From the NCBI GenBank assembly GCA_009746045.1, contig RPFO01000017.1:1009001-1073000 (forward strand): a stretch of 64,000 bases of DNA, in the 5' to 3' direction. Below, piece by piece: positions 22,925 through 32,538 of the stretch. Both the position numbers and the translations under genes were made by a program. This DNA is from Mesostigma viride. Its lineage: Eukaryota > Streptophyta > Mesostigmatophyceae > Mesostigmatales > Mesostigmataceae. How positions within the stretch are numbered: the first letter of the stretch is position 1; each line of letters opens with the position of its first letter. Below the pieces are notes generated by a model. The model searched no databases, was not told the origin of the DNA, and saw only the letters and a program-made list of their open reading frames with translations.

Positions 22925-24090
22925 AGCTTAATTAAACTCGTGCTCCCGTTGGGGAGTCACGGAGCACCGAAGTGCTTTTAATCCCTGCATGTGCACAACA
23001 GGAAGAAAGGGCAGAGACCCCCTTTCTCCTTCATGCCAGAGGCATGCCACAGCGGCAATCGGACACGCCATAGACGATCCGGCACTGAAGTGCTGTGGGT
23101 GCAATACGACCCATGTGAGCATATCATCAGTAACAACTAGCGTGGGGATGATCATAGCCAGGACGTAGCATGCATGGCTGTACAAGGGCTAAGCTGAGGC
23201 TATGGCTGGTTGTGTACCGTGTGTTATTAGCGGTGCACGTGACTAGGTATGGATGGTGGCACAGCTAGGCAAACATTCTTGGCATGGCTGCCATGGCGGC
23301 AGTGACTACCAATGGATACAAGCTAGGGCTGTTATACAAGCTATGTATTCTAGCCCGCAGGCGGGGGCGTCCACATCATCAGGTCCCTGCCCCTCCAGTA
23401 CACCTTAGGCTTCTGGGGGTCCTGCTTGTGGCGGAGGTATTCCGGGCACAGGTCGCGTCGCTGCTGCTGCTGAGCGGGGGTCAGGTCGTCGTCCAGCGTC
23501 CAGGTGAGGTCGTGCAACCTCTTGCGACGTACGAGAAAGGAACCGCCGCTTGTCCTCAGGGGAGGGGAAGGTGAGCAGGACTGGTGGGGGAGCCGCCTTG
23601 TTCCGTGAGTGGGGAAGGCGGTGGCACCCGCGCAGTTCTACCTCGCCTACCAGGCCCATGCATGAGGGTGAGAAGCTGGTCCTTGAGCTCGTCGGCAAGG
23701 GTGGTTGACGTCGCACCTGGCTTCTGGGGTGAAACGACGCAGCACCACTCGGCACTCGCGGCGAGCGCGGTCGGTGGCCTCCCTTTGTTCGGCCTGGCGG
23801 TGGTCCTCCAGCTCCTGGGGCTTCGTGGCGAATAATGGCGTCAGTGGTTGTCTGGTTGAGGCGGTCGCTGACCGCAGCAGGTCCGCATAGGAGAGCGGCG
23901 GGAGGTCGCCAGCATGATTCCTGCCGGGGTGCCGGCCGGGGATGCGATGGTGGCCGTCTTCTGCTCCGCCACAGATATTGGCTTGGAACACATTTAGAGG
24001 CGCCGGTTTGGGAGAATATAAAGGCCTCTCCCGGAGCCTGATGATTTTTAGGGGCACTGATACCCAGGGTTAACCCAAAACCCCCATGAT
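22925..24090 (-). mobile_element. LINE-like family A copy: ORF1 3' part plus 3' UTR and tail
   Basis: Reading the minus strand from about 24060: SYADLLR, then RARRECRVVLRRF (like the start of a LINE ORF1 nucleic-acid-binding domain), then with frame changes VLLTFPSPEDKRRFL, DDLTPAQQQQRRDL and WRGRDLMMWTPPPAG followed by a stop near 23357. Then comes the family A 3' region (CACATGGG, GCATGAAGGAGA, AGCACTTCGGTGCTCCGTGA, CTCCCCAACGGGAGCACG) ending at a short TTAATT tail near 22925. AGCAC-TTCG-GTGCT would fold as a UUCG-loop hairpin. The ORF1 identity rests on the generic LTFPSPEDKRRFL...DDLTPAQ pattern and is an inference. Confidence 0.6.
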
Positions 24091-24094
24091 GTAC

Positions 24095-24422
24095 CACCAT
24101 GATGTATCATACCTAAAAGGCCTGGCATGGGGTGGAAGATTATTATGGCTAGGCAACGGGTAGGGTGCATGGCATCTCAAGAGAGAGCAACTCTCTGCTG
24201 CACGGGCACAGCATGACTAAGTAAATTTATTTAAGCTAGGCATCTGGTGTGGGGCTCATCATAGGCACACATGTACAGGGCTAAATAATGCTAATTCATC
24301 AGCTGGTATGGGGCCCATAATATAGGCGTACATGTACAAGGCCACATTAATTAATTAATTAATTAATTAATTAATTAATTAATCAATTAAAAGAACATAA
24401 CTCCGTTGGGATCGATCTTATG
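24095..24422 (-). repeat. Family B copies with (TTAA)n tail, interrupted by the Penelope-like element
   Basis: 24095-24343 carries the head part (GGCCTGGCATGGGGTGGAAG to GGCGTACATGTACAAGGCCA). A perfect ATTA tract follows at 24344-24382, then AAGAACATAACTCCGTTGGG to CTTATGTA at 24422, where the next family B copy is cut by the retroelement. The copy resumes at 25912. Confidence 0.75.
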
Positions 24423-25911
24423 TATATACCACACTAGATTTGCACGATTTGAAAGCTCGTTTAGATAGCCTCCTTACTCGTCTGTATGCACGTAGGCCTC
24501 ACGGGCGCAACCACCTGCACGTGCGTGTTTCTCAGACCAAGCCCACGGCAACGTGGCTCTCAGGGATCGCGGCAGGTGCTATCGTGCGGGATGGTTATAA
24601 TTATATTATCACGAAGGCTGACCTTGTCCATTGGATCTCTTATCTTGTTGATAACACCTTCATCTGTTTTGCGGGCAATGTATACCAACAAGCTATCGGC
24701 ATCCCTATGGGCACTAACTGTGCCGGGCTCCTTGCAAACCTCTATCTATACACTTATGAGCTTGCATTCATGGAGAATCTCATTGCCTCAAACGATGATG
24801 TTCTCATCAGGCGTTTTATCCATACATGTCGATACATTGATGATGTCATCGCTTTCGACAACCCTGATTTCGCAACCCATTTGTATATCACCGCTGGTCT
24901 GCCTGGCATCTACCCGCAAGCGTCCCTCACATTAAAGCTCACGTCGGAGGATACTCATTGCAATTACCTCGATCTTAACATTACCCATAACAAGAAGGGC
25001 TGGCGTACGGCTATCTATGATAAGCGCAAGGATCCTAAATACCAGCAAATTCCTTTTATTCGTTACCCCGATATTCACAGTCTCCTTTCCCACACAGCAA
25101 AATATGGTGTTGTTCTTTCTCAGTTACATCGTTTTTCCCGTCTTTGTTCTTATCGTGTTGATTTCATCACGACTCTTGTTGAACTCTTGCAGCGTTTATT
25201 GGTCAAAGACTATGACCGAGCCATTATGCTCCGTCAAGTCCGATGTTTTTTGCAACGTCACCCACATCTGTTCGGTGCTGCCCCTTGGCACAAGCTCTAC
25301 AAACAGGTCGTGGACCGGCTGGATCGCATAGTATCTCCGCACATCTGAACCCTGTGATGCCAGATCTCCTTTGCGGCCGTTCCGAGCTTGGCACTGGATT
25401 CGTTGTCCACATCGTCGCGTCGCTGCCGCAACACGATGTTTTCTGGCATCCGCGGGCTTTTGGTTCCCGCCGCACATTTGAAAGTGCTGTCCTCCGGCTT
25501 TTTGCCTTTGCACCGTGTGCAGTTCTTGGACGTTTGGAATCATGGCATGGCTAACGTGATGACTGACTAGCTAGACCTTTTCAGTGGTTTTCCATTTGCG
25601 GGTATTTCCTCGTAAATGGTGGGAGAGCGATCGCAGCAATGGTGCTCACCACTAGACACTCCCGGCCAGTTAGGCTAGAAACACACGCCCTGATCAAGCA
25701 TGCTGTTTCCGGCCCCACCGTCTAGGTCATCTAGTCGCTCCACACGTAAGCCAGCCATAATTTCAATGCACAAGGATACACATTTCCATCACCATTCATC
25801 TTCATCATCCTGAACGACTCGAAAACGCGGAAAAGATAACGGCAGGCTCGAGCTACCATGGTCCGGATTCTCCCGATTTCTGGCCTGCGCTGGTTGTCTC
25901 TTTGATAACAC
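24423..25911 (+). mobile_element. 5'-truncated Penelope-like element, plus orientation
   Basis: From 24425 the reading frame enters inside the reverse transcriptase (YTTLDLHDLKARLDS) and runs to a stop at 25346-25348; the 3' non-coding part continues to CTGGTTGTCTCTTTGAT at 25911. The coding part appears identical in protein to the minus-strand copy at 27069-27990. The target is family B, split at CTTATGTA/ACACAT, with at most a 2-3 bp duplication visible. Truncation at the 5' end is normal for target-primed retrotransposition. Confidence 0.9.
24425..25348 (+). pseudogene. Penelope-like reverse transcriptase fragment
   Basis: Contains motif B (GIPMGTNCAGLLANLYLYTYE start), motif C with the catalytic Asp pair (CRYIDDVIAF), and the thumb to the natural carboxy end (DRLDRIVSPHI). 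The amino-terminal endonuclease, motif 0-2 and the first catalytic Asp (motif A) are missing, so it cannot be active. The open frame is otherwise intact, pointing to a recent insertion. Confidence 0.92.
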
Positions 25912-26259
25912 ATCGCCCTGAGAGGGGGCATATGGTTTCTAATACATTCTGAGCTACAACCTGCAGGTGGGGGGATGCCACCTATGTACTCTGGGTGCAC
26001 AATGTGCACCTGCACCACCATGATGTATCATACCTGAAAAGGCCTGGCATGGGGTGGAAGATTATTATGGCTACTAGGCAATGGCTAGGATGCATGGCAT
26101 CTCAGCAGAGAGCAACTCTCTGCATGGGCACGGCATGACTAAATCACTAAATAAAGCTAGGCATCATCTCCAGTGTGGGGATCATCATCGGGCACACATG
26201 TACATGACTAAATAATGCTAATTCATCAGCTGGTATGGTGGGGCCCACAATAGGCGTAC
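25912..26259 (-). repeat. Family B, second half of the interrupted copy
   Basis: Resumes with ACACATCGCCCTGAGAGGGG and runs through TACATTCTGAGCTACAACCT and GGGGTGGAAGATTATTATGG to GGGCCCACAATAGGCGTAC, where the Ginger-like element begins. Together with 24389-24422 it gives a family B length of about 380-400 bp. Confidence 0.75.
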
Positions 26260-26410
26260 TGTCGCGTTTGCGTGCAACTATCTCCAGCAATTAACACTAA
26301 TTGACCTGAGCACACGACTGTTTCCAAGCCGCGTGTGAAACTGGCAAGTAAACCAATGTGGCTATAGTCTGAGTGCACAACGGGAGGGATAGGTGGGTAC
26401 CCTATTTATT
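26260..26410 (+). repeat. Left terminal inverted repeat of the Ginger-like element
   Basis: Starts TGTCGCG directly after family B sequence GGCGTAC. Pairs with the reverse complement of 32530-32696 with about 85-90% agreement by eye, the right copy being longer through several small insertions. Confidence 0.85.
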
Positions 26411-26509
26411 CGTCCTTTTTCATCCTATTTAGTAATTTCGTCCTATTTAGGTGATTGTCCCACCACGTCTGACAAGCGGGTTGGTTTAGTCCAGCATTAC
26501 CATGAGCGG
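26411..26509 (+). pseudogene. Amino-terminal remnant of the Ginger-like transposase
   Basis: The open frame reads GDCPTTSDKRVGLVQHYHER and joins, across the retroelement, to Y-GHMGGNHT at 31086. Together they form the H2C2 zinc-binding domain found at the amino end of retroviral-type integrases (His pair in HYHER...GH, Cys pair in CTQC at 31190-31201). No start codon is certain; the frame is open back into the TIR, so the true amino end may be deleted. Confidence 0.7.
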
Positions 26510-27068
26510 TATCAAAGAGACAACCAGCGCAGGCCAGAAATCGGGAGAATCCGGACCATGGTAGCTCGAGCCTGCCGTTATCTTTTCCGCGTTTTCGAGT
26601 CGTTCAGGATGATGAAGATGAATGGTGATGGAAATGTGTATCCTTGTGCATTGAAATTATGGCTGGCTTACGTGTGGAGCGACTAGATGACCTAGACGGT
26701 GGGGCCGGAAACAGCATGCTTGATCAGGGCGTGTGTTTCTAGCCTAACTGGCCGGGAGTGTCTAGTGGTGAGCACCATTGCTGCGATCGCTCTCCCACCA
26801 TTTACGAGGAAATACCCGCAAATGGAAAACCACTGAAAAGGTCTAGCTAGTCAGTCATCACGTTAGCCATGCCATGATTCCAAACGTCCAAGAACTGCAC
26901 ACGGTGCAAAGGCAAAAAGCCGGAGGACAGCACTTTCAAATGTGCGGCGGGAACCAAAAGCCCGCGGATGCCAGAAAACATCGTGTTGCGGCAGCGACGC
27001 GACGATGTGGACAACGAATCCAGTGCCAAGCTCGGAACGGCCGCAAAGGAGATCTGGCATCACAGGGT

Positions 27069-28475
27069 TCAGATGTGCGGAGATACTATGCGATCCAGCC
27101 GGTCCACGACCTGTTTGTAGAGCTTGTGCCAAGGGGCAGCACCGAACAGATGTGGGTGACGTTGCAAAAAACATCGGACTTGACGGAGCATAATGGCTCG
27201 GTCATAGTCTTTGACCAATAAACGCTGCAAGAGTTCAACAAGAGTCGTGATGAAATCAACACGATAAGAACAAAGACGGGAAAAACGATGTAACTGAGAA
27301 AGAACAACACCATATTTTGCTGTGTGGGAAAGGAGACTGTGAATATCGGGGTAACGAATAAAAGGAATTTGCTGGTATTTAGGATCCTTGCGCTTATCAT
27401 AGATAGCCGTACGCCAGCCCTTCTTGTTATGGGTAATGTTAAGATCGAGGTAATTGCAATGAGTATCCTCCGACGTGAGCTTTAATGTGAGGGACGCTTG
27501 CGGGTAGATGCCAGGCAGACCAGCGGTGATATACAAATGGGTTGCGAAATCAGGGTTGTCGAAAGCGATGACATCATCAATGTATCGACATGTATGGATA
27601 AAACGCCTGATGAGAACATCATCGTTTGAGGCAATGAGATTCTCCATGAATGCAAGCTCATAAGTGTATAGATAGAGGTTTGCAAGGAGCCCGGCACAGT
27701 TAGTGCCCATAGGGATGCCGATAGCTTGTTGGTATACATTGCCCGCAAAACAGATGAAGGTGTTATCAACAAGATAAGAGATCCAATGGACAAGGTCAGC
27801 CTTCGTGATAATATAATTATAACCATCCCGCACGATAGCACCTGCCGCGATCCCTGAGAGCCACGTTGCCGTGGGCTTGGTCTGAGAAACACGCACGTGC
27901 AGGTGGTTGCGCCCGTGAGGCCTACGTGCATACAGACGAGTAAGGAGGCTATCTAAACGAGCTTTCAAATCGTGCAAATCTAGTGTGGTATATAGAGTGG
28001 TGAAATCATAGGTGGCTATGGGCATAGGTATACGTTTCTCTGCTGCTGTCTTAGAACGGCTAAGGGCGGCAAGGCGTAGGCGTACTTGGGCTGAGTCTAT
28101 GACGATCCAACTACCAGCGCATTCATACCCGGCATTCGACAGCACCTCCACCCATAATGCATTGGCTTCGGGGAGAAGAGCATTCAAAGCATGGCAGATG
28201 AGTTTCGAGAGAGGCATCAGTGGGGCTGAATGCGACGCAGCAATGGTGCGCAAAGCAACAGGAGTTTTGTGCAGCTTAAGAGTGAGATACAGATATGGGA
28301 ACGTAGTGGTGGTGGCGCGTCGCTGCCGCTTAAGGAATGCCCGAGCAAAAATGTTTTGGCTGTGCAGAAAAGCCCGATGAGCAGCGTGATACTGGCGGTG
28401 GACTGTGCACGCTGAACATAGGTAGGGCTGGACGCCAACTCGTGTTGCAAAGTAGCAAGGTAGTGCTTCTTGCAT
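27069..28475 (-). CDS. Penelope-like reverse transcriptase, main part
   Basis: Homology starts at about HAAHRAFL (28410). Then come PYLYLTLKLHKTP (motif 1-2 region), YDFTTLYTTL with the first catalytic Asp (motif A), GIPMGTNCAGLLANLY (motif B), CRYIDDVIAF with the Asp pair (motif C), LDLNITH (motif D/E region) and a thumb ending DRLDRIVSPHI. All catalytic residues are present. The enzyme copies its own RNA at the nicked target. No carboxy-terminal GIY-YIG follows, confirming the permuted domain order. The 560-bp tail to 26510 is the 3' non-coding part. Confidence 0.9.
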   Translation of the reverse strand: MQEALPCYFATRVGVQPYLCSACTVHRQYHAAHRAFLHSQNIFARAFLKRQRRATTTTFPYLYLTLKLHKTPVALRTIAASHSAPLMPLSKLICHALNALLPEANALWVEVLSNAGYECAGSWIVIDSAQVRLRLAALSRSKTAAEKRIPMPIATYDFTTLYTTLDLHDLKARLDSLLTRLYARRPHGRNHLHVRVSQTKPTATWLSGIAAGAIVRDGYNYIITKADLVHWISYLVDNTFICFAGNVYQQAIGIPMGTNCAGLLANLYLYTYELAFMENLIASNDDVLIRRFIHTCRYIDDVIAFDNPDFATHLYITAGLPGIYPQASLTLKLTSEDTHCNYLDLNITHNKKGWRTAIYDKRKDPKYQQIPFIRYPDIHSLLSHTAKYGVVLSQLHRFSRLCSYRVDFITTLVELLQRLLVKDYDRAIMLRQVRCFLQRHPHLFGAAPWHKLYKQVVDRLDRIVSPHI

Positions 28476-28693
28476 ATGAAAGCAAAGTTGTTGGCACTCT
28501 TGTCAACACACGTGATGATAAAGTCCTGCTTGAAGTGGTCAAGAAGTGCTTTATCTGTGGTGTTGAGCCAGGTGGTGCGGTGGACCTGCTGGAGACGGTA
28601 ATCAAGCCTGGTGAGACGTGCATTGCATTCGTGAATGACGGCGCGAAACCACGGTTCCATGGCAAGGGGAGCAAGCTGTAGGTCCGTGCTCAT
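28217..28693 (-). CDS. Penelope-like element, central frame (RT fingers, amino part)
   Basis: Opens with ATG at 28693-28691, overlapping the preceding stop in an ATGA. Reads DFIITCVDKSANNFAFICKK, the conserved KD/DKS..NFAFICK segment that precedes motif A. Homology runs to about AQST (28400) and then passes into the frame of the next ORF, so the last third of this frame is not genuine coding. Either the copy has a frameshift near 28400, or frameshifting is used; mutation is more likely. Confidence 0.6.
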   Translation of the reverse strand: MSTDLQLAPLAMEPWFRAVIHECNARLTRLDYRLQQVHRTTWLNTTDKALLDHFKQDFIITCVDKSANNFAFICKKHYLATLQHELASSPTYVQRAQSTASITLLIGLFCTAKTFLLGHSLSGSDAPPPLRSHICISLLSCTKLLLLCAPLLRRIQPH

Positions 28694-30123
28694 GGCATTG
28701 CAAATTTGCGCAGTGATGTGGAGAGCAGTGCATTCACCTCTTTGGCACACGTGCGCTGGACCCACGGCCGAAACTTGGTGCCTTTGGCAAAAAGGTCTAC
28801 AAGCGTGTGGCTCGGCAGGATGCTGAGGTCAGCGGTCATGACGTGCTGTGAGGTGGGATCAAGGTACTTGAAATACCGTTGTTGTTGGCAGGGGCAGGGC
28901 CCTGCCAAGATGGTGGCCAGCTCGGTGGGCGTTGTATCGCGGCTGACCTTCCCGTTGCTGAAAACCATTTGTCCCAAGGTGGGAGAGTAATGCCAGGCGG
29001 CAATGGGAGTGCCGAAAGTGTTGCGCACCACGAGCGGCATCGCAGCCTGCACTTGCGGCAAATGCAGAATGTGTGGCAAACACAGCTCATCCATCGCAGC
29101 ATGAATGAAAGGTGAGATCAGCAAACGGCGCGGACGCAGTGCATCTGCATTCCCATTGACACGGTGCCGAATGATACGTGAGAGAAGGCCTCGCAGACTA
29201 GTGGCATGGGAGCGGGGGACTTGCAGATCAGCTGGGGAGCACGACCCGACGGCAATGTGTAAGCTGGTAAGCTTCTTCAAGCTGCAGGCTTCGAGATAGG
29301 ATGCATGAAAGTTGCCGCGTTGCATAAGCCGAGACATGTGACGTAAGCAGCGGAGACTGGTGGAGTAAAGGGAAGGATCGGTGGACACATGTGTGGAAGG
29401 TGGAGGGGCCGGGGTGACGCTGGGGGGATAGGGGCGATATGGGTGGAGATTGTGCTTCAGACGCCAGGCACGGATGAACATAAGAGGGCGGGGACGGAGG
29501 GGAGGCGGGCGGCGGCGAGACCGAGCTTTGAAACTCTTGCCTTCAATGCAAAAACCGTGGGGCAGAAATGCATGTAACATTCGTTTCCAAAACGTTTCCC
29601 GATGCCCTGCGGCTTTGCGAAAAGCGGCGCCGGTAAAGGTGCCGGGGACATGTTCCAAGGGGACGACTCGCCAATCCCACCACCCGTATTGGGCCATGGC
29701 GCCATGTAGGGGGGTGTCGTCGTTGGCGGCAGGGCGGCCAATATGAAGGCGGCGTGCCGCTCGGACATGTTCCTGAAAACGCGTCCAGGCATCCCGTTGC
29801 GTCTGGCCAACGTAGATACGCTGAGGGTACCTGCGGTTGTAAATGGCATAAATGACGCGATGGGTGCTTACGGGGTGTGGGCGAGTGGAGTTGGTAAGCG
29901 ACAAATGCGTGCGCTGTAAGCGCCGGAGGCGACGTAGAGTATGGTCATCCTTGCAGTGATGGTTATGGCGCGTGTTGATGCGACAACGCTTCCGCCATGC
30001 CTGTGAGGAGATACGATAGGGGAACTGCCGAGAAATAGCAGTGTACTTCCGGTAATCAATGCCACTGGATTGCCGTATTCTGTGGAGGGTAAGAGCATGC
30101 CAGAAAGTCATAAGGTGTTTCAT
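28690..30123 (-). CDS. Penelope-like element ORF, amino-terminal part with GIY-YIG endonuclease
   Basis: 477 codons. Residues about 60-85 are basic with a Cys/His cluster (CRINTRHNHHC). The GIY-YIG nuclease lies at about 88-190: VIYAIYN then RIYVGQTQRDAWTRFQEHV, giving the two Tyr motifs, Arg and His of the family; it nicks target DNA to prime reverse transcription. A Pro/Arg-rich linker follows. The carboxy part (TKFRPWVQRTCAKEVNALL) resembles the region just before the reverse transcriptase in other Penelope-like proteins. The TGA stop at 28690-28692 overlaps the ATG of the next frame as ATGA. The start at 30123 is the first ATG after an in-frame gap; the true start may differ. Confidence 0.82.
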   Translation of the reverse strand: MKHLMTFWHALTLHRIRQSSGIDYRKYTAISRQFPYRISSQAWRKRCRINTRHNHHCKDDHTLRRLRRLQRTHLSLTNSTRPHPVSTHRVIYAIYNRRYPQRIYVGQTQRDAWTRFQEHVRAARRLHIGRPAANDDTPLHGAMAQYGWWDWRVVPLEHVPGTFTGAAFRKAAGHRETFWKRMLHAFLPHGFCIEGKSFKARSRRRPPPLRPRPLMFIRAWRLKHNLHPYRPYPPSVTPAPPPSTHVSTDPSLYSTSLRCLRHMSRLMQRGNFHASYLEACSLKKLTSLHIAVGSCSPADLQVPRSHATSLRGLLSRIIRHRVNGNADALRPRRLLISPFIHAAMDELCLPHILHLPQVQAAMPLVVRNTFGTPIAAWHYSPTLGQMVFSNGKVSRDTTPTELATILAGPCPCQQQRYFKYLDPTSQHVMTADLSILPSHTLVDLFAKGTKFRPWVQRTCAKEVNALLSTSLRKFAMP

Positions 30124-31085
30124 GATGATTCAGATGCACTGAGAGCTAAGACATCAAACAGAACCAGAGCGGAGCATATTGAGGTAAGTCAATATTCACT
30201 GCGTAACACCCGTTACGCGATAGCGGTGGTCCATGATGCATCTCCCCGGGGCAGGATGTGGCTAACAACACAGCTGAATGGACTCGGAACATGTGGATTC
30301 CCAGTGGGGGGGCCTTCCAATTGTCATACTTGACACCTCTTTCCTGTAACGAAAAGATTTCCCTTCTTCATGTTCCAGATGAGTCACCGTGCTCCTGCCT
30401 TTGTGTTTTTTTGGCGTTTGTAAAGAGATATGGGAGGGTAAACAAAAGCAAAGGCTGATATTGCCGTGTGGGGGGCCCGATCCTTGGTTAGTCTCTCAAG
30501 TGCCCACAGAAAAACACGAGAGTAGCACACACAGCGCGCAGCCCAGCCTAGCTCCCTCAGTAAAAGTAAAAGAAAAAGGACAAGAACAGCAAAACAAACG
30601 AGAACAAGAAAAAGAACAAAACACAGACACGTAGTGCAATGTGAGCGGAATGATGGAGGAAGGTGAGAGGGGGACATCGTATTGAATGTGTAGGCATTGA
30701 GGCAGCCGAAGCGTCCCATCCCCGGGTACATTCGTGGCTTTCAAAAAAGCCACAACCTGCGTGGAAGAGGAAAATGCAGGAACGATGAGTATGATCCTGA
30801 AAACGAGGTTGAGGAAACGCGGAGAGGAAATGCCGGCCGCTGAAACGATTCCGATGGAACTATGGGTTTCGCCGACATGAGGCGGTGCAGCTGACTATCT
30901 CTATGGTGTCGTGTGTGACCGGGAGTGCCGGTTCACGTGCGCACTCGTCGGACTAGCCCGACGACATGTGTGCTTGGTTGCCCACGGCTGAAATCCTCTT
31001 GCCCGTCATGCAAAGGCCACGCCTCCTAGCCGAAAACGAACTATATTCAACCAATCTAATATCAAAGAGACAACCAGCGCAGGCC

Positions 31086-32538
31086 AGAAAGGTATGGTCA
31101 CATGGGTGGCAATCACACCCTTAGCCTCGTGCGTTCCGCATATTGGTGGGATGGCATGAGGGCTACCGTGTCACATGTTGTTGCGCAGTGCACGCAATGC
31201 ACGCGCAGCAAGGCCAGGTTTGGTACTGACTATACGCCCGATAAAGAGCTTATGTCCCTTCCCATTAGGGCCGGGCTTGTTCTATCGTTGGCACATAGAT
31301 CTGTGCGGGCCTTTCGAAGCCAGCCTATAGATGGTAACAAGTATACATCATCATGGTTTGCGTCGAGAGCTTCAGCAAGTGGATCGAGTTGATCGCCATT
31401 CCTGACAAGAATGCAGCGACCACGGCTCGATATTTTGCAGAGGTACTCCACCATGGGTTTGGGGCACCGGCTGCCGAGGTGGTCTCTGACCAAGAGGGTG
31501 AGTTCTGCGGTGAGTTCCATGCAGGATCGAACTCCTAACTAAATGCCTGCATGGTGCATGGATTGCACCGCAGGACATCCCGTGAACATCCTCAGGCCAA
31601 CGGCTTGGCTGAGCGCATGGTCCAAAAAGTGAAGCAAGCCATTAGGCACTGGGGGCTGCAGCGCGCAGGCAGCCTCGTTGCGTATGTGGGATACATAGGG
31701 AGCTGCTCTGCATGGATAGCGATGGGTTATCGCATCATTGAGCCCTCAAGGATCGCTGGCATGCTTTTCCCCTACAGTTTTTGCTTTTTGGGCGGCCGCC
31801 ATTGTTGCCTTCCGAGGCGCAGCAGGCGCACCCACACCCCAATGATGGCATTCGATAGTGCCAACGAGTTCTTGCAGGAGGTTGTGGCTCGGGCCAACAC
31901 GTGTTCAAACGTGTCAATGATGCCCAAAGATCGCTATGAACAATCTCCTCGTCGCCCAGCATCGTGATTCCTTGTGATATGCTCAGCGCCCGCCGGGGAG
32001 GATCGAGCCTACATGGCTCGCAAGCTCGATTTCGGCACCCCGGGCAGTTTGTGTACTTGCGCACGCAGCCACAACACTGTCACCCTGGATATGTGCAGGC
32101 GGGGCCGACGATCCTGAGGATTGCAGGTGTCGCCATCCTGGAGGGGCCTGATGGTAGCACGACGACCAACAACGTCAACAACCCGTGTCGCCGTGCTCCC
32201 TGCCCAACCTGGTACGTTCAGTGCATGCAGCCCCACACGTACGGCGCGGCGCATCAAGAACGCCCATGCAGTGCCAGGTTTGTCACCGTGTCGATCAGGA
32301 GGAGTCCATGTTGCTCTGTGACCATTGCAACTGCGTCTGCATGGCACTGATGATGCAGTGTCTTTTTTCCCCTCCGGCGGTGGCAGTGATCCCTATCAGG
32401 GACTGGTTTTGTCCAGTACGTGTGTGTGGCCGCACAGATCTCTGTTCGGGCCATCCCAGCCATTATGGCTGCCCTTGTGTTGGCACAGTCACTGTCCTCG
32501 TGATAAGGCCTTGGACTAGCAAGGGGGGGAATAAATAG
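31086..32538 (+). pseudogene. Ginger-like transposase: DDE integrase core, GPY/F-like domain and PHD finger, frameshifted
   Basis: Frames in order: GHMGGNHTLSLVRSAYWWDG and CTQCTRSK (zinc domain); in another frame HIDLCGPFEASL (first catalytic Asp, near 31300); MVCVESFSKWIELIAIPDKN and EVVSDQEGEF (second Asp, near 31490); REHPQANGLAERMVQKVKQA (catalytic Glu, near 31612). A small beta-barrel-like region follows (FGTPGQFVYLR, GPTILRIAGVAILEGPDG), then a PHD finger (CQVCHRVDQEESMLLCDHC ... RDWFCPV, 32270-32420). At least three frame changes and internal stops, besides the retroelement insertion, make it dead. The first two acidic residues and the Glu are spaced as in Gypsy integrases. Confidence 0.78.

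Larger units (their letters stand above)
26507..31090 (-). mobile_element. Full-length Penelope-like retroelement, amino-terminal GIY-YIG type (Chlamys-like)
   Basis: Minus orientation. Its 3' end is at about 26507-26511 and its 5' end at 31090; GGTAT flanks both sides (26505-26509 and 31091-31095), a likely 5-bp target-site duplication in the transposase. Coding order is GIY-YIG endonuclease first, then reverse transcriptase, with no carboxy-terminal endonuclease; this permuted order was described for the Naiad/Chlamys clade. About 31 bp of the 3' terminus (TTTCTGGCCTGCGCTGGTTG...) is repeated at the 5' edge (31060-31090), like the partial upstream unit typical of Penelope-like elements. The three overlapping frames point to at least one disabling frameshift. 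Confidence 0.88.

Noticed and set aside
23284-23835. Plus-strand open frames over the family A copy
   Set aside because: They are antisense shadows of the LINE-like ORF1 fragment read on the minus strand.
24290-24320. CTGATGA on the minus strand as a hammerhead ribozyme core
   Set aside because: No matching GAAA and cleavage-site arrangement with stems could be found around it; it belongs to family B.
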